Assembly (NCBI GenBank): GCA_036346205.1
Contig: JARFJB010002199.1
Coordinates: 516,001 to 580,000 of the forward strand
Length of the DNA stretch: 64,000 nt
Source of the DNA: Vesta saturnalis
Lineage: Eukaryota > Arthropoda > Insecta > Coleoptera > Lampyridae
Reading direction: 5' to 3'
Positions 53,981 through 64,000 of this stretch are shown here, one piece after another. The notes under the pieces are model-generated. The model searched no databases. It was given only the letters and a program-made list of their open reading frames with translations, and was not told where the DNA came from. Made by a program: the position numbers and the translations under genes. Every line of letters starts with the position of its first letter. The stretch's first letter is position 1.

Positions 53981-55649
53981 AACCCCACTTCCTGGTGTTT
54001 GAAAAGCTTCAATAAACAATTATTTACTGTATTAGTCAGCAAATGTTGGAACTCTTCTACGTTATCACAATCCATAATTATTCACAAACATTTATACATT
54101 TCCCTTTACTTCATGACTTCCTTCAACTTTTCCTACAGTTCTGATCCACATGCCAAGAGCATAAGAGCCTATGTAGTGGAATACTCATTTCTTGAGACCA
54201 TGCTTTGAAAAAAACAGGGTTATCATCCGACATAAATACTTTAGGAAGCATTTATTGTTCCAACCATAGATTTTATAGTCTTGAAAAAAAGTCTACACAA
54301 ATCAGTGTCCCTTCTATTTGAAAACATGTAAGCAGCAGGCACTCCTTCTCTATATTCATCAACTACAAGTAGGGTTGTTAGTAGAAAATCATAATTGTTT
54401 GTACCATGGGTCGAATCAATGCATATAATATTTTTTCCAAATTCAATTAGTAATTCTTTTTGGAATGGAGTCATCAGAATAAGGTCAAAGTGATCATTTC
54501 TGATGAGAGGATCTTTGCTTCAACTGGTTGGAATTTATGGTAAACAACAGGAGAGTCTTTACCTAATTTAGCCACGTTATCTATCCAAATAGAACCACTT
54601 ATAGCATCATTTTTATGGAGATGCAGTGACTCATGGAGTGAAAATTCATTCTTTATATTCTGTAAATCTTTTCTGTGTGATAAGTGTATGCGTTGAAGAT
54701 TTTCATTTCCTGCATCTCTGACATCATCTAGAATCTTGTTGAATGATATCCCCATAGATAGTTTAGCTGCAATAAAAAATAAGTTAATTTACATTCGCAT
54801 ATTAATATAATATAAATTTGTTTACTTTCAAATGTGTTAGTGAAAAATACATCCATGAAAATGATTTACCTGTAATATGTGCTCTTTCATCTTTAGTAAG
54901 ATTCACATGTCGAAGAGAGTCACAATGAGTATGTGGGATCCAAATTGTAACTTTGAAAAAGTTGTCTTCATGATTCCCAATTAACTTTATTGCAGAAGGA
55001 CAGCAAGAATTCATTCTTGACGAACCTTGACTTTTTAGTCTCCTTTTTCTATCCTTTTCAGGAACAAGATTAGCATATCCTGATCGGTGACAAACAAAGT
55101 ACTGAACTTTGTGTGATTTCGTCACACGTTTGTCTTTTGTGATGTAAGAGCAATTATACTCCTTCTCTGTGATAGCTTTCCAAGTCTGAAACTCTTAAGG
55201 AAAAATTAAGTAAGATTTGAATTTTAATTATCAATAACAATACCTACCTTCAAAACTCTTGAACTCTAGTGTTTTTAATAATAATAATAATAGTGCCTTT
55301 TATTAGTTTGATGCACACAGTTACAGTTACATGAAATTGTATAAAATTACCTATATAAGTGTGCATGTGCATGTAACCAACTGGGCGAAGTTTAGTTAGT
55401 AGTTACATACGTCACTACTTCTGCTCTTCCACTTAACCCATTTTATTTAGCATAAATTTTGAACGGAAGATTACAATTTAGAGAGAAGTTTATGTGTATA
55501 AATGTAAATGTAAAAGTACATAGTGATGGTGGACACAGTGTAAATGAATTTAACATAATTGACAAATCTAGAATTTGCTAGGATTAGAATAAGTAAAGAA
55601 GGATGACTGATTAGCTATGAATAAGTAGTTTACTATTTTCAACATTATT

Positions 55650-57539
55650 TTACTGCAACATTTGACGGTCAAGTATGAATTGATGGACATTCTTTCTAAA
55701 CTGGTTTGTAGTTAGTTTTTTGCAATAGTCAGGTAGTGAATTATAAACATTGACGATATTATAACTAAAAGAGCGTTCAAAATGTGAGGTTTTATGCCGA
55801 GGAGGAGTAATTAAGGAACAAAATCTGGTGTTTGCACTGAACTTTATCTTTTCATAGAGGTACGCTGGTATTTTGCCAGTAATGATTTTATGATACAGAG
55901 TAGCAGAGTGCACAAATCTTCTGTTTTTCATATTTAACCACTGTATATCAATTACTTTGTGTGAAATGTGTTCATACTTCCTTACACCATAAATCAAGCG
56001 TAGGCAGGAATTTTGAATTTTTTGAATTCTTTGTTTGTCCGTAGCATCTAAGCAAGGTCCAGAGAGGACGTCACAGTAGTTAAACTGCGAGAGGACAAGT
56101 GACTCACATAGGATAATTTTTAAATCTTGACCAATGCTGTGTCGATTTTGAAAGATCAGTTTTAAATTTAAAAATGCTTTCTTTATCATCTCTGAGATTT
56201 GTGCCTTAAATCTAAGGTTAGAGTTCATAATCACTCCAAGATTTTTAACTTGCTCCTGAACAAGTAATATAGACTCTTTAACACGAATTTGTACGGCACA
56301 TTTATGTCGGTCCCTTCCCTTACTTTTACCAAATAGCATCACAGATGATTTTGATGCATTGATATGCAACCCGTGCTCCTTAGACGTTTTAATAAGACTG
56401 CAGATATCACTATTTAAGCACTCTACCGCTTGTGTTGTACTACGTTCCTCAAAATCGTAGAATAGTTGAGTGTCATCTGCATATTGATGAAACTTAACAT
56501 ACTTTAGACATTTGTAAAAATTCGAAGTATACAAGACAAAAAGCAGGGGGCCTAAAATCGATCCCTGAGGAACCCCACAGGTTACAGGCAGTGCATCAGA
56601 CTTTTTATTGTTGAGTACTACTAGTTGTGTTCTATCCTTAAGATAATTTCCAACTAAGGTACAGGCGTCTAAACTGATGCCAACATAATGCAATATGCTC
56701 ACTAATAGATCATGACTAATAGTGTCAAAAGCCTTAGAAAAATCAAGCGAAACTAAAATTGATAATTTTCCCGAATCCGTTGCAGCAAAGATGTCATCAA
56801 CTATATTTAACAGAGCAGTTGCACAACTGTATCCTTTTCTAAAACCTGATTGGGTTTTAGGGAAAATAGAATATTTATTAATATGATCCATCATTTGATT
56901 AGATAATACCTTTTCTAGGACCTTCGACAGTACTGGGAGAATACTAATTGGACGCAGGTCTGTGTAGTTCATTGGACTGCAATTTTTATTGACAGGAATT
57001 ACATTTGCAACTTTCCATACTTCGGGTACAGAGTTAGACTGTATGCATACATTTATTATATGAGTGATGTACGAAATTAAAAAAGGACAGCATAGCAAGA
57101 GCATATACACACTTATTCCATCCTCACCCACAGCCTTAGACTTAATATTGTAAAGTATACTCATTACATCGATATCAGCAACTTGTTGAAATTTTAACTT
57201 ATTTTGGAAGTCAGACATAAGGTGTTCCATGTAAAATTTTATTAGATCATTGTTGACGCTATTTTTAGATGTGGAAACAAAAGCTTCATTTATTTTATTG
57301 GGATTGTTCAAATGAGATGGAATTTCTACAATGCGTGATTTGGAATAAATGTTTAATCGCTTAAGCTCTTTCCATATATTGTGTGATTTATTTGTACGAA
57401 TATGGTAATCTAAATAAACACTTTTTTCTTTATTTATAGCATAATTTGTGTGATTTCGAAGCCTCTTGTAATAGTTCCAGTGTGTGTTATTTTTTGTTTT
57501 TTTAAATTTCAGCAACGCATCATCACGCAGGGACATCAT
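55650..57539 (-). CDS. LINE reverse transcriptase, long open frame
   Basis: 629 residues without a stop. RT blocks: VANVIPVNKNCSPMNYTDLR, QSGFRKGYSCATALLNIVDD, ILVSLDFSKAFDTISHDLL (motif A), TCGVPQGSILGPLLFVLYTS (motif B), FHQYADDTQLFYDFEER (motif C, YADD) and NLGVIMNSNLRFKAQI (motif D). A C-terminal domain follows, with FNYCDVLSGPCLDATDKQRI and LRLIYGVRKYEHIS. All catalytic Asp are present, so the RT half is recently functional. It lacks its own endonuclease in frame because of breaks just upstream. Met 57539 is only the first ATG after the break. Confidence 0.88.
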   Translation of the reverse strand: MMSLRDDALLKFKKTKNNTHWNYYKRLRNHTNYAINKEKSVYLDYHIRTNKSHNIWKELKRLNIYSKSRIVEIPSHLNNPNKINEAFVSTSKNSVNNDLIKFYMEHLMSDFQNKLKFQQVADIDVMSILYNIKSKAVGEDGISVYMLLLCCPFLISYITHIINVCIQSNSVPEVWKVANVIPVNKNCSPMNYTDLRPISILPVLSKVLEKVLSNQMMDHINKYSIFPKTQSGFRKGYSCATALLNIVDDIFAATDSGKLSILVSLDFSKAFDTISHDLLVSILHYVGISLDACTLVGNYLKDRTQLVVLNNKKSDALPVTCGVPQGSILGPLLFVLYTSNFYKCLKYVKFHQYADDTQLFYDFEERSTTQAVECLNSDICSLIKTSKEHGLHINASKSSVMLFGKSKGRDRHKCAVQIRVKESILLVQEQVKNLGVIMNSNLRFKAQISEMIKKAFLNLKLIFQNRHSIGQDLKIILCESLVLSQFNYCDVLSGPCLDATDKQRIQKIQNSCLRLIYGVRKYEHISHKVIDIQWLNMKNRRFVHSATLYHKIITGKIPAYLYEKIKFSANTRFCSLITPPRHKTSHFERSFSYNIVNVYNSLPDYCKKLTTNQFRKNVHQFILDRQMLQ

Positions 57540-57544
57540 GTTCT

Positions 57545-58250
57545 TGATTGTGTCAGTAAGCCAGGAGATCCTTGTTTGGTGATGCGTGCCGTTTTACGGC
57601 GCACAAATATCACAGATATACAGAATGCATGCATTGAAATAATTGACAATATCATTTATGTTACTAAGTTCGTACAAATAATTCCAATCAACCGACCGCA
57701 AGAGAGAGCTAAAGTTATAGTGGTCAAATTTAGTAAAGTCGCGATACGTTTTCTCAAGCGACTTCTGTAGAATAGAATTAATTGAAGAGATATGATGTAC
57801 AGGAATTACTCCGCAGTCGGTGACAGTTACATGGGATGAGATGATTATGAGGTCAAGTAGGGTAGATGAGGTAGCAGTGATTCTGGTAGGTTCTTTAATA
57901 ATCTGAGTTAAGCCAATCTCGTACAACATTGTGTTAAATCTGAAGTATGCCAATTTATTTAAATTTAAAAAATCTATGTTGAAATCTCCAACGCAAATAA
58001 AATCATCAGTAATGGTTAGGATTTGTGCAAGGCAGTTTTCAAATTTATCAATAAAGTTCAAATAATAGTACTCTAATCTTCTATAAATTGTACCTATTAC
58101 TAATGATTTGTTGTCAAGTTGAATATTAACCCAGATTTGCTCAAACGTTTCATCATCATCTAAATTTGAGATAACGGTATAACGGAGGGTATCTTTAAGG
58201 TAAATCCCTATAAGAGATATAATGCACCTGTGATTGAATATTTATAAAAT
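57545..58250 (-). pseudogene. LINE endonuclease C-terminal part
   Basis: Exonuclease-endonuclease-phosphatase fold: ICVGDFNIDFLNLNKLAYFR, PTRITATSSTLLDLIIISSH, and VIPVHHISSINSI where SDH is usual, so the catalytic Asp-His pair seems altered. It joins the RT frame only through at least one frameshift and a stop between 57600 and 57540 (near AP-stop-NGTHH). Upstream to 58250 the reading is open in a shifted frame. Confidence 0.78.
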
Positions 58251-58413
58251 TACAATAGAAGATGTGATAATAATGATTTTGGTATACAACAAAATTTATG
58301 TTCATGCATGTAAGGATTTTTAGTGAGTGACTATAAGCAAGACTAAATTATTCTATAATAAAACCTAATTTAAACCCATCCACAGGAATGAAAACATTTT
58401 CAAGTTCAAATAA

Positions 58414-58812
58414 TTAATGCACATCATTGAAGTTATTGATCGAACGTATAAAATAGATTTTGCTATGATCACTTTTGCGCATTAATATATTGCCCTCTCG
58501 TGTCCATAAGTATTTTATCTTATTTTCCTTGGCGAATATACGCGACTTTGCGTAAAGTATACGATTTTCTGCCGTAAGCGAGTCATTAATATAAATTGGG
58601 CCATTAGTATTAACATTCGGTAATCTGGTAAACATTTCTCCCAAATCCTTGACGGCGATACCCCATTTGATACGTTTAAGTTTCATGATTTCTTGTTTAT
58701 CTAATCTACTGATGAATTTAACTATGATTTTTCGCGGCTCTGCAGGTAGATTTGGATTATATGCGAGACGATGGTATGCGTCGACTTTTTCATATATACA
58801 TTTTATGAACAT
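58414..58812 (-). pseudogene. LINE ORF1 C-terminal part, baculovirus FP-like domain
   Basis: 132 residues: PAEPRKIIVKFISRLDKQEI, then IYINDSLTAENRILYAKSRI, KYLWTREGNILMRKSDHSKI and a terminal INNFND. This arrangement is the C-terminal domain shared by insect CR1/Jockey ORF1 proteins and the baculovirus FP25K protein. It binds nucleic acid in the retrotransposon. The N-terminal part (coiled coil or PHD-type finger) is not visible. Confidence 0.75.
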
Positions 58813-58850
58813 CTACCAAATGGCCTCGTAGGTCCATATAGTTACCAAAG

Positions 58851-60076
58851 TTCAACTCACAAAAAGAACACTTCAATTTTTTATGAGAAATCACTGCTGG
58901 TTCAGTTTGTTACGTGTTTATCGTGAATAACGTGTATTTTCGATAACTTCCGTTACTTTATTTAATGAATGAACTAATTAGTTACATCTAAATAAATATT
59001 TCCGTATTCCTTGGTGGAATGTTTTTAATTGCGTACCTCAAAATTATTTTTCGCATCTCTACAGTTAAACTAATTTATTTAACGTACACATCTTTTATTC
59101 CTTTATAGATATAAATCTGGTATTTAAACAAGTTGAGCCATCTCGAAGATTTAGAGTCATTTAATAAAGTTTGAAAAGGAATCTTGTTTTTAAAAGACAA
59201 CAATGGGATATCTGTAAAATTTATTTATCAAAATTTGGTTTTAACATTCTTATCTAGTTTGAATAGTTTTGACAGGTTTGCAATATTGCTTTTGTTAGGG
59301 CGTTGTTCCTGATCTTTCTTTTACTTAAGACGCCATTTTCCGATGGGGAGATTGATCTTCAAGAAAAATTTTTCCTTCCGTTTATAAGATGTTTAAGCAT
59401 CGTTTCTGTGGAAAATTTTTCATATAAGGTAATGGTTTTTGGTATAAAACCTTACTGACGCTTTACAAGCGGATCTTATTGAAATTCTCAATCTTCATAT
59501 CCTCGGGTAAGTTTAACACATGTTCGACAACTTTTAGTAAATCGATTCTTTCATTTAGGCACTTTCGCCAGATTAATTAAATTTATAACCTAGGTCTGTT
59601 GAAACGAAATCATCGCTATCGGCTCTAAACATCTAAAAAGAGGTATGCTTGTATAAGGTAATTAGTAACGTACTTACTTGTATCACTTTCAGCGCCTTGA
59701 TACCGGCGAAATAAACAGCTATTCGTTATTTATATACATAACTAGCAAATTGGAATCCACTACCGATCACCTCCGTACCTATTTCTACTGGAATGCTGGC
59801 TCTTAGCTACTGATTAGCTGTCTTGGTTCCACAAAGTAACTACCACCTTCGAAACACGAAGGGCATTTACAGTTTGGTAATTCTTCATCAAAGGTCAGAA
59901 TTCTTTATTATTAAATATACACAGGATTGGTGTAATGAACAGCGTATTGCTAAAATCAGTACAACAGAGTTAGGTTACATTCGGTGTTTAACCTTATTTA
60001 CTTACTTGTAACAAAAATTTATCATTTATAATAACATGCTTTTACTGGAGGCTAAAGTGGTTGAATAATTTAGAGT
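58851..60076. other. Non-coding stretch
   Basis: No supportable gene, only short frames without family signal. Confidence 0.4.
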
Positions 60077-60275
60077 TTGATTTGTTCAATTTGTAATTCC
60101 TTTCTGCATACAAAAAGAAGGAAAAAAACCACACCTATTATTCACTGGGACGTTGACCTACTTAGTTCCCTACCTTCACACGGTAGTTGCGCGTTGAAGC
60201 TCCTGTTCTTAAAATACATTATATACAGGGTGGAACAGATATCGAGGTCGTATGAATTACAGTCATTGTTTGAAA

Positions 60276-60278
<3 letters not shown>

Positions 60279-60351
<73 letters not shown>

Positions 60352-60352
60352 T
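60279..60352. repeat. (TA)n microsatellite
   Basis: TA run of about 70 bp. The surrounding frame (60077-60361) is not convincing as a gene. TATACAGGGTGGAACA at 60222-60239, just upstream, resembles ends of short insect repeats. Confidence 0.9.
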
Positions 60353-60359
60353 CAAATTT

Positions 60360-61260
60360 AGAATTTCTGTAACTTTTCTGTACTTTGTCTTTCATTAATA
60401 TTAATTAATTGTCATTACGGATAATTTTGTTCAGAGCAGGTTTTGCTATAATAAAAATTTCTGTACTATTGAATGTTTTGCTGCAATTCTATGCCTTGCA
60501 CTGAACAGACTATCCAGATATTTCTATTTAATACCATTTCTTAAGGGTTTTAATAAAATTCAAGAAACCGAAATCAAAATCATTGGGGATTTAAATTCTA
60601 TTTTGTGAAACGTAGGCAAGCCGTTTCAAAAATTAAGCACTACTATTTTCATTGTGGATCTATTTTAGATCGCACTTTATGGGTTACTTTCGCCCTTTCG
60701 GCTGCGATTTGTAAGTACTTACAACCGTCGGGAGCGGCACAATTAACGAAACTTTTCTTTTACATTTAGGGTTCGATTAACGAACTAAATACATTTAGTT
60801 TTTTTTTCTTTGTGGGCATCTGCGACGGCTCACCACTTGCCATCGTCAGGGCTGAATTATAATTATTTTGTTAGTTAAGATTGGTATGAATACTTTGGGG
60901 CAAACTAGCATAGTATCATTATTGTTTACGTTCGATATTTATTCGACAAGTATTAATATGAGTTTAAATTAAATTAAATAAACGATTACTGTGTGGTTGT
61001 TCGGGTAAAAGTTTATCTCTCTTTTAAATTGTTTCCTTTTTTTGGAGCACTACCTGTTTCAGGTTTTACAGGGCCTGCCCTACTCTACTCCTCTTTTTCC
61101 TTTTCTTTCCTTTTCTCCCCTTTCCTGACTAAAACCTGTGGCGCCTATCCTCTAGTGGCTATCTAACCACGTCAACACCATTGTAGCAACCCTCCAAAAC
61201 CCCACGCATCCAAGTGCTCTGCGGTCAAACGACCGTACGCAGGAGTTTAGTCGAGTGCAC
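60360..61260. other. Non-coding stretch
   Basis: No gene seen. Pyrimidine-rich at 61075-61125 (CTCCTCTTTTTCCTTTTCTT). Confidence 0.4.
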
Positions 61261-61262
61261 TT

Positions 61263-61406
61263 TCAAAAAATGTTTACATGCGGGTTAGACATGTAGCAAG
61301 TTTTATGAATATTTCTTTGATGAGTATATAAATGTTTTTTCCATTTAAACTGTTTATCGCAAGATTCACATAAGAAATTATTAAATTGCTGTTCCCAATC
61401 CATGCT
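61263..61406 (-). CDS. Single C2H2 zinc-finger fragment or exon
   Basis: From the internal Met at about 61404: MDWEQQFNNFLCESCDKQFK then WKKHLYTHQRNIH. This is one good C2H2 finger (C-x2-C-x12-H-x4-H), followed by KTCYMSNPHVNIF and the end of the frame. The finger type (CDKQFKWKKHLYTHQ) recalls the pair-finger exons of lola/BTB-type insect factors. The longer frame to 61481 adds no known sequence. It may be an isolated alternative exon or a pseudogene. Confidence 0.4.
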   Translation of the reverse strand, partial: SMDWEQQFNNFLCESCDKQFKWKKHLYTHQRNIHKTCYMSNPHVNIF

Positions 61407-61861
61407 TCTAAGATTTTTAAAACAATTCGGACTCAACACAAAAGCAAAACACAATTTGACATAATTCACAAGACACATCACTTAATACTTTACTCGGGAG
61501 ATAGCGCAAAGATCGCGGCCATAGCAGAGCCAGTAGATTACCAGAGTACCGCAACCTCAGCGGTGGCCGCCATGTTTACTCCTTTCCGCGCATCAATCTC
61601 TACACTCTCAGTACGGTAGACCATGTTTTACCTTAATTTTTCGGAATATAAGATATAAGATATAAGATATAAGAAGTATATTTGAACATACTCTGGATTT
61701 ATACATGTTTATGCGCACAATAATTTGAAGTTAAATACCCACAATATAACATGTCAATGTCTAAAATTAAACTTTATTTATTGCAACTCTCATTCCCATA
61801 CTTCGGCTTCCACATTTGGAAGATTGTTGTGTTAATTTATTAAGTTCATCTGAACGTTTTC

Positions 61862-62290
61862 TTAACAAAAATATAGACGAGTTCTAAAATAATTCGTGAC
61901 AATTTTATTAAATATATCATGGCATTTGGGAAGGCCATTTGTAATATTAATATTTATAAATGCCGATGTTAAGCACTTTATTGTTAGCGTTCCATCTATC
62001 AATTTACTAGACTCTTTCCTGAACACAGTCTCAGCGGTTTTAATGGTATCAAAAACACATTTTGTTGGATACAAAAGTGAATTTTTTTTAAAGCATTTAA
62101 GATCAACCAGCTTTTTCAAGTCTTTCATTGAGTCGTCATCAGTACTGTTTGTAATAACTGAAGATAAACATTTTCTACAACTTGTAAATTTTTTTTTAAT
62201 TTTTAATAAAATTGACCCAAGCAGATAATACAGTGTAATGTAGTGACTAGAAAATAATTTTTTAGTCAATGCTAGAAATGAGGTTGGCAA
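61862..62290 (-). pseudogene. Probable P/THAP-type transposase C-terminal fragment
   Basis: A 142-residue frame with CRKCLSSVITNST, LKKLVDLKCFKKNSLLYPTK and FDTIKTAETVFRKE, like the Cys-containing C-terminal domain of P/THAP9-type transposases (C..C, then LLYPS and a helix). The first 30 residues look unrelated. No catalytic part nearby. The assignment is from pattern only. Confidence 0.4.
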
Positions 62291-62292
62291 CG

Positions 62293-62414
62293 TGTGAGTT
62301 TTTTAGAGGGTTGGCAATTATATTTTAATAATGTATTGTTTTGGTTAAATAAAACGTTCAGATTATTTCCACAATCATCTCATTTTATTTATAAACGTGG
62401 GTAGATATTACATA
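62293..62414 (+). repeat. Possible Gypsy 5' LTR end and primer site
   Basis: A TGTGAG... to ...GATATTACA stretch is followed within a few bases by TGGCGACGAGAAAA at 62418, which looks like a Gypsy primer-binding site. The matching 3' LTR is not in the window, so the start is a guess. Confidence 0.4.
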
Positions 62415-62481
62415 AAGTGGCGACGAGAAAAAGGTTATTTTGTTTTAAAAAAAAAACTATATTTATTGAGAACATTTCAAG

Positions 62482-62778
62482 ATGACGGACGAAGAGCATT
62501 CCACGGGGTCGGCTTCAACGATTAACCCTATTACGGTTGTAAATTATGGCAATTCGGCTAATTTAAACCAGTTTAATATAGGAAATGATATTGAAATATT
62601 TTTAGAAAGACTGGAACAATATTTTAATGCTAATAGGGTAGAAGTGGCTTGCCAAGGTGCTGTTTTATTAACGTTAATCAGCGAAGATGTTTATAAAATG
62701 TTAAAAAATATTTGCTTCCCGAAGTTGCCAAAAGAGAAGACCGAGGGGCCTCTCACTATGCAAAAAAGGTACATGTAA
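62482..62778 (+). pseudogene. Gypsy gag N-terminus, truncated
   Basis: 98 residues starting MTDEEHSTGSAS, then IEIFLERLEQYFNANRVEVA, a helix ending VYKMLKNICFPKLPKEK. This is the usual beginning of insect Gypsy polyproteins (LERLEQYF.AN, then LLT.I and P.LP..K). It breaks off after the KEKT segment, where sequence passes into a minisatellite and unrelated DNA; no pol follows. Confidence 0.7.
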
Positions 62779-62829
62779 TTCCAAAATGCCGATTTTTTAA
62801 AGGACTCCCAGGGAATTCCAAAGACTCCG

Positions 62830-62935
62830 TTGTGACTACCACTGACTGTCAATGACTTCCCCCGACTGCCAGTGACTGCCTGCGAATTCCAGTGACTGCC
62901 TGCGACTTCCAGTGACTGCCTGCTACTGCACGAAT
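62830..62935 (+). repeat. ~22-bp minisatellite
   Basis: Copies of AGTGACTGCCTGCGACTTCC, three good and several diverged. Confidence 0.85.
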
Positions 62936-62939
62936 CCCT

Positions 62940-63550
62940 AAATAGCACTCTTACTAATAGTAACTAATACACTGTTTCACAAAAACCGACGCCTGAACTG
63001 GGACTTTTTACGAAAGGGAAGAGATATACATACAGTACAACCACATACATCGAAATATTAATCACCGATGTAATTTAACTCCTACTGGGACATTTTTTAG
63101 CCGCCATCCTAATACAGAATACGTTAATGTGGGAACTTCCATTCACTTACTGTTTTGATTCGTATGAAAAAACCGCATGTTGCTATTTAAAAGTAATAAT
63201 AATTTTCAGCGAAGCTTGTTATATCACATGCATTTCTAATAATGGAATCCTACAGCGAAAAAAAAATGTTGCATTTAGTCGCAAAGATTTGTCACAAAAT
63301 TGAAGTCACAATTTTCAGCCCATTATAAGATTTTCCTGACTCCGAGATAAGATTGTGGTCATGATGGTAAGTAAAAAAAATTAAAACATGGATATAAAAC
63401 AAATTTTATTCAAAAAAATATTCACAAAACTTTTTTTAGTTTTTTATATTTGCCTTCTATCAGTAATTTTTCATGTCGCTTTAATTTGAACGGGTAATTT
63501 CCTAAAATGGATAGGGGCCCATAAAAAATAAATTTATTTTCTAGTATTTG
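62940..63550. other. Non-coding stretch
   Basis: No gene seen; likely 3' side of the minus-strand gene at 63557. Confidence 0.35.
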
Positions 63551-63556
63551 AATATC

Positions 63557-63958
63557 TTATTTGAGAGGCCAAACATACTGGTCTAGTTCTGCCTTTAGAA
63601 ATTTAATTTTGCTTCTATTGTTAGGAAAAATATCCACAATACGACCAATATACCAGGAATCGTCATAAAATACTGAGTAATATTCTTCAGCTTTTATTAT
63701 TATTTTTAAACTATCGGTCTCATCTGTTACATCAAAATCTGAAGTTTCATTTTCAAACTCACTCTCCAACACCGCCGACTCTTCCGATTCTTCACTGCTT
63801 GTACATTCCGTTTCTTTTGCTTTACCTTTTTTCTTCTCACTTCTTGAAGTATTACTTTTAGAACTTAAAGCTCTACATCTTATTAACCTGTCGCTAGATA
63901 GCCTACCACCATGTTTCTCAAAAAAGTACCAACATAGGGTACTTTTTTTTACTAACAT
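63557..63958 (-). CDS. Acidic protein with YDDxWYIG / WP motif, C-terminal part
   Basis: 133 residues: a basic stretch (SRSEKKKGKAKE), a Ser/Glu/Asp-rich linker (TECTSSEESEESAVLESE), then a conserved-looking C-terminal block YYSVFYDDSWYIGRIVDIFP, ..SKIKFLKAELDQYVWPLK. The block resembles Tudor/SH3-like modules found at the ends of several transposon-derived animal proteins, but I cannot name it. The frame may continue upstream beyond 63958 and toward the window end through an intron. It could be the last exon of a host gene or of a transposase. Confidence 0.4.
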   Translation of the reverse strand: MLVKKSTLCWYFFEKHGGRLSSDRLIRCRALSSKSNTSRSEKKKGKAKETECTSSEESEESAVLESEFENETSDFDVTDETDSLKIIIKAEEYYSVFYDDSWYIGRIVDIFPNNRSKIKFLKAELDQYVWPLK

Positions 63959-64000
63959 TTCACGTTGATTTACTAATATCTTTAATAGCGATTTATCGGT

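Larger units (their letters stand above)
47990..55190 (-). pseudogene. MULE-type transposase relic (Mutator-like), split by Copia
   Basis: Minus strand, in order: N-terminal DNA-binding region 55125-54840 (QYFVCHRSGYA; KRRLKSQGSSRMNSCCPSAI; HTHCDSLRHVNL), linker 54755-54490, catalytic core 54474-54241 (LIEFGKNIICIDSTHGTNNY with the Asp, LLVVDEYREGVPAAYMFSNR), FMSDDNPVFFKAW and LLCSWHVDQNCRK at 54220-54090. Then, across the Copia insertion, FGIYFNNFYANRVESWARCH and GLGINTNMYMEAFH at 48890-48790, and the SWIM zinc finger (CKNCNVCIHIYSYSW..MCKH) at 48705-48250, with a basic tail toward 47990. Several frameshifts exist. Confidence 0.82.
55277..58850 (-). mobile_element. CR1/Jockey-like LINE with (ATT)n tail
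   Basis: Minus-strand element with ORF1 (58812-58414), endonuclease (58240-57560) and RT (57539-55650). The 3' end carries an (ATT)n run (plus strand AATAATAATAATAA at 55277-55290), as in CR1/L2-type elements. The ORF1 N-terminus is not visible, so the copy may be 5' truncated. Confidence 0.82.

Noticed and set aside
1..64000. tRNA, rRNA or CRISPR loci
   Set aside because: No cloverleaf, rRNA core or regular spacer arrays seen; the tandem repeats present have adjacent units without unique spacers. The only tRNA-like match is the 15-bp Copia primer site.

Overview
This is a repeat-dominated, AT-rich stretch of an arthropod nuclear genome, most likely an insect. The evidence is GT-AG introns, long (TA)n and (TC)n microsatellites, C2H2 zinc-finger arrays, and a mix of P-type, hAT, MULE, DDE_3, Copia, Gypsy, LINE and Polinton/Maverick-like elements. 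I see no rRNA, tRNA, CRISPR or bacterial-type operon. The only intact-looking host-type genes are two related C2H2 zinc-finger genes, at 10.27-11.50 kb and 31.60-33.29 kb. They share an N-terminal module with IKLEP-type motifs, and both arrays are cut short by a stop codon with decayed fingers downstream.

Layout. 1-1.66 kb: 3' part of a hAT element. 1.86-9.26 kb: a P-type transposase pseudogene (minus strand) carrying a 2.5 kb solo LTR (4-bp duplication ATTG); a second copy in opposite orientation (duplication AAAT) lies just beyond its 3' end, so the two form a giant palindrome. 10.3-11.6 kb: zinc-finger gene 1. 12-17.4 kb: non-coding repeats, including a GC-richer array of roughly 130-bp units, a pyrimidine tract and a 165-bp tandem repeat. 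17.6-19.5 kb: DDE_3 transposase relic broken by GC-rich palindromes. 19.75-20.3 kb: Gypsy integrase relic. 20.9-25.4 kb: a compact virus-like element with about 130-bp terminal inverted repeats (TIRs), a packaging ATPase, a jelly-roll major capsid protein (MCP) fragment and an exonuclease-like protein. 25.5-27.2 kb: tandem and dispersed repeats. 27.3-28.1 kb: THAP-domain gene fragment. 28.297-31.187 kb: a complete-boundary hAT element with a perfect 8-bp duplication. 31.6-34.3 kb: zinc-finger gene 2 and its relic tail. 34.9-38.8 kb: LINE. 39.3-40.0 kb: Jockey-like reverse transcriptase (RT) relic. 41.2-42.15 kb: ZMYM1/hAT-like relic. 42.16-47.98 kb: inverted duplication carrying two adenain-like cysteine proteases of Polinton type. 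47.99-55.19 kb: MULE relic, interrupted by a Copia element (48.895-53.980), itself interrupted by a 1.74 kb solo LTR (50.930-52.673). 55.28-58.8 kb: CR1/Jockey-like LINE. 59-64 kb: small relics (zinc finger, transposase C-terminus, Gypsy 5' end, acidic protein).

The most interesting material is the virus-like component. The 4.5 kb TIR element holds packaging ATPase and capsid sequence but no visible polymerase or integrase. Its TIRs each contain a TATA box and an arthropod initiator, so both ends face inward as promoters. A second locus, 17 kb away, holds the matching adenovirus-type protease in mirrored arms. These look like dispersed, rearranged parts of one Polinton/adintovirus-like lineage. 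All coding parts show at least one break, so I read them as endogenous remnants; no intact virus is present.
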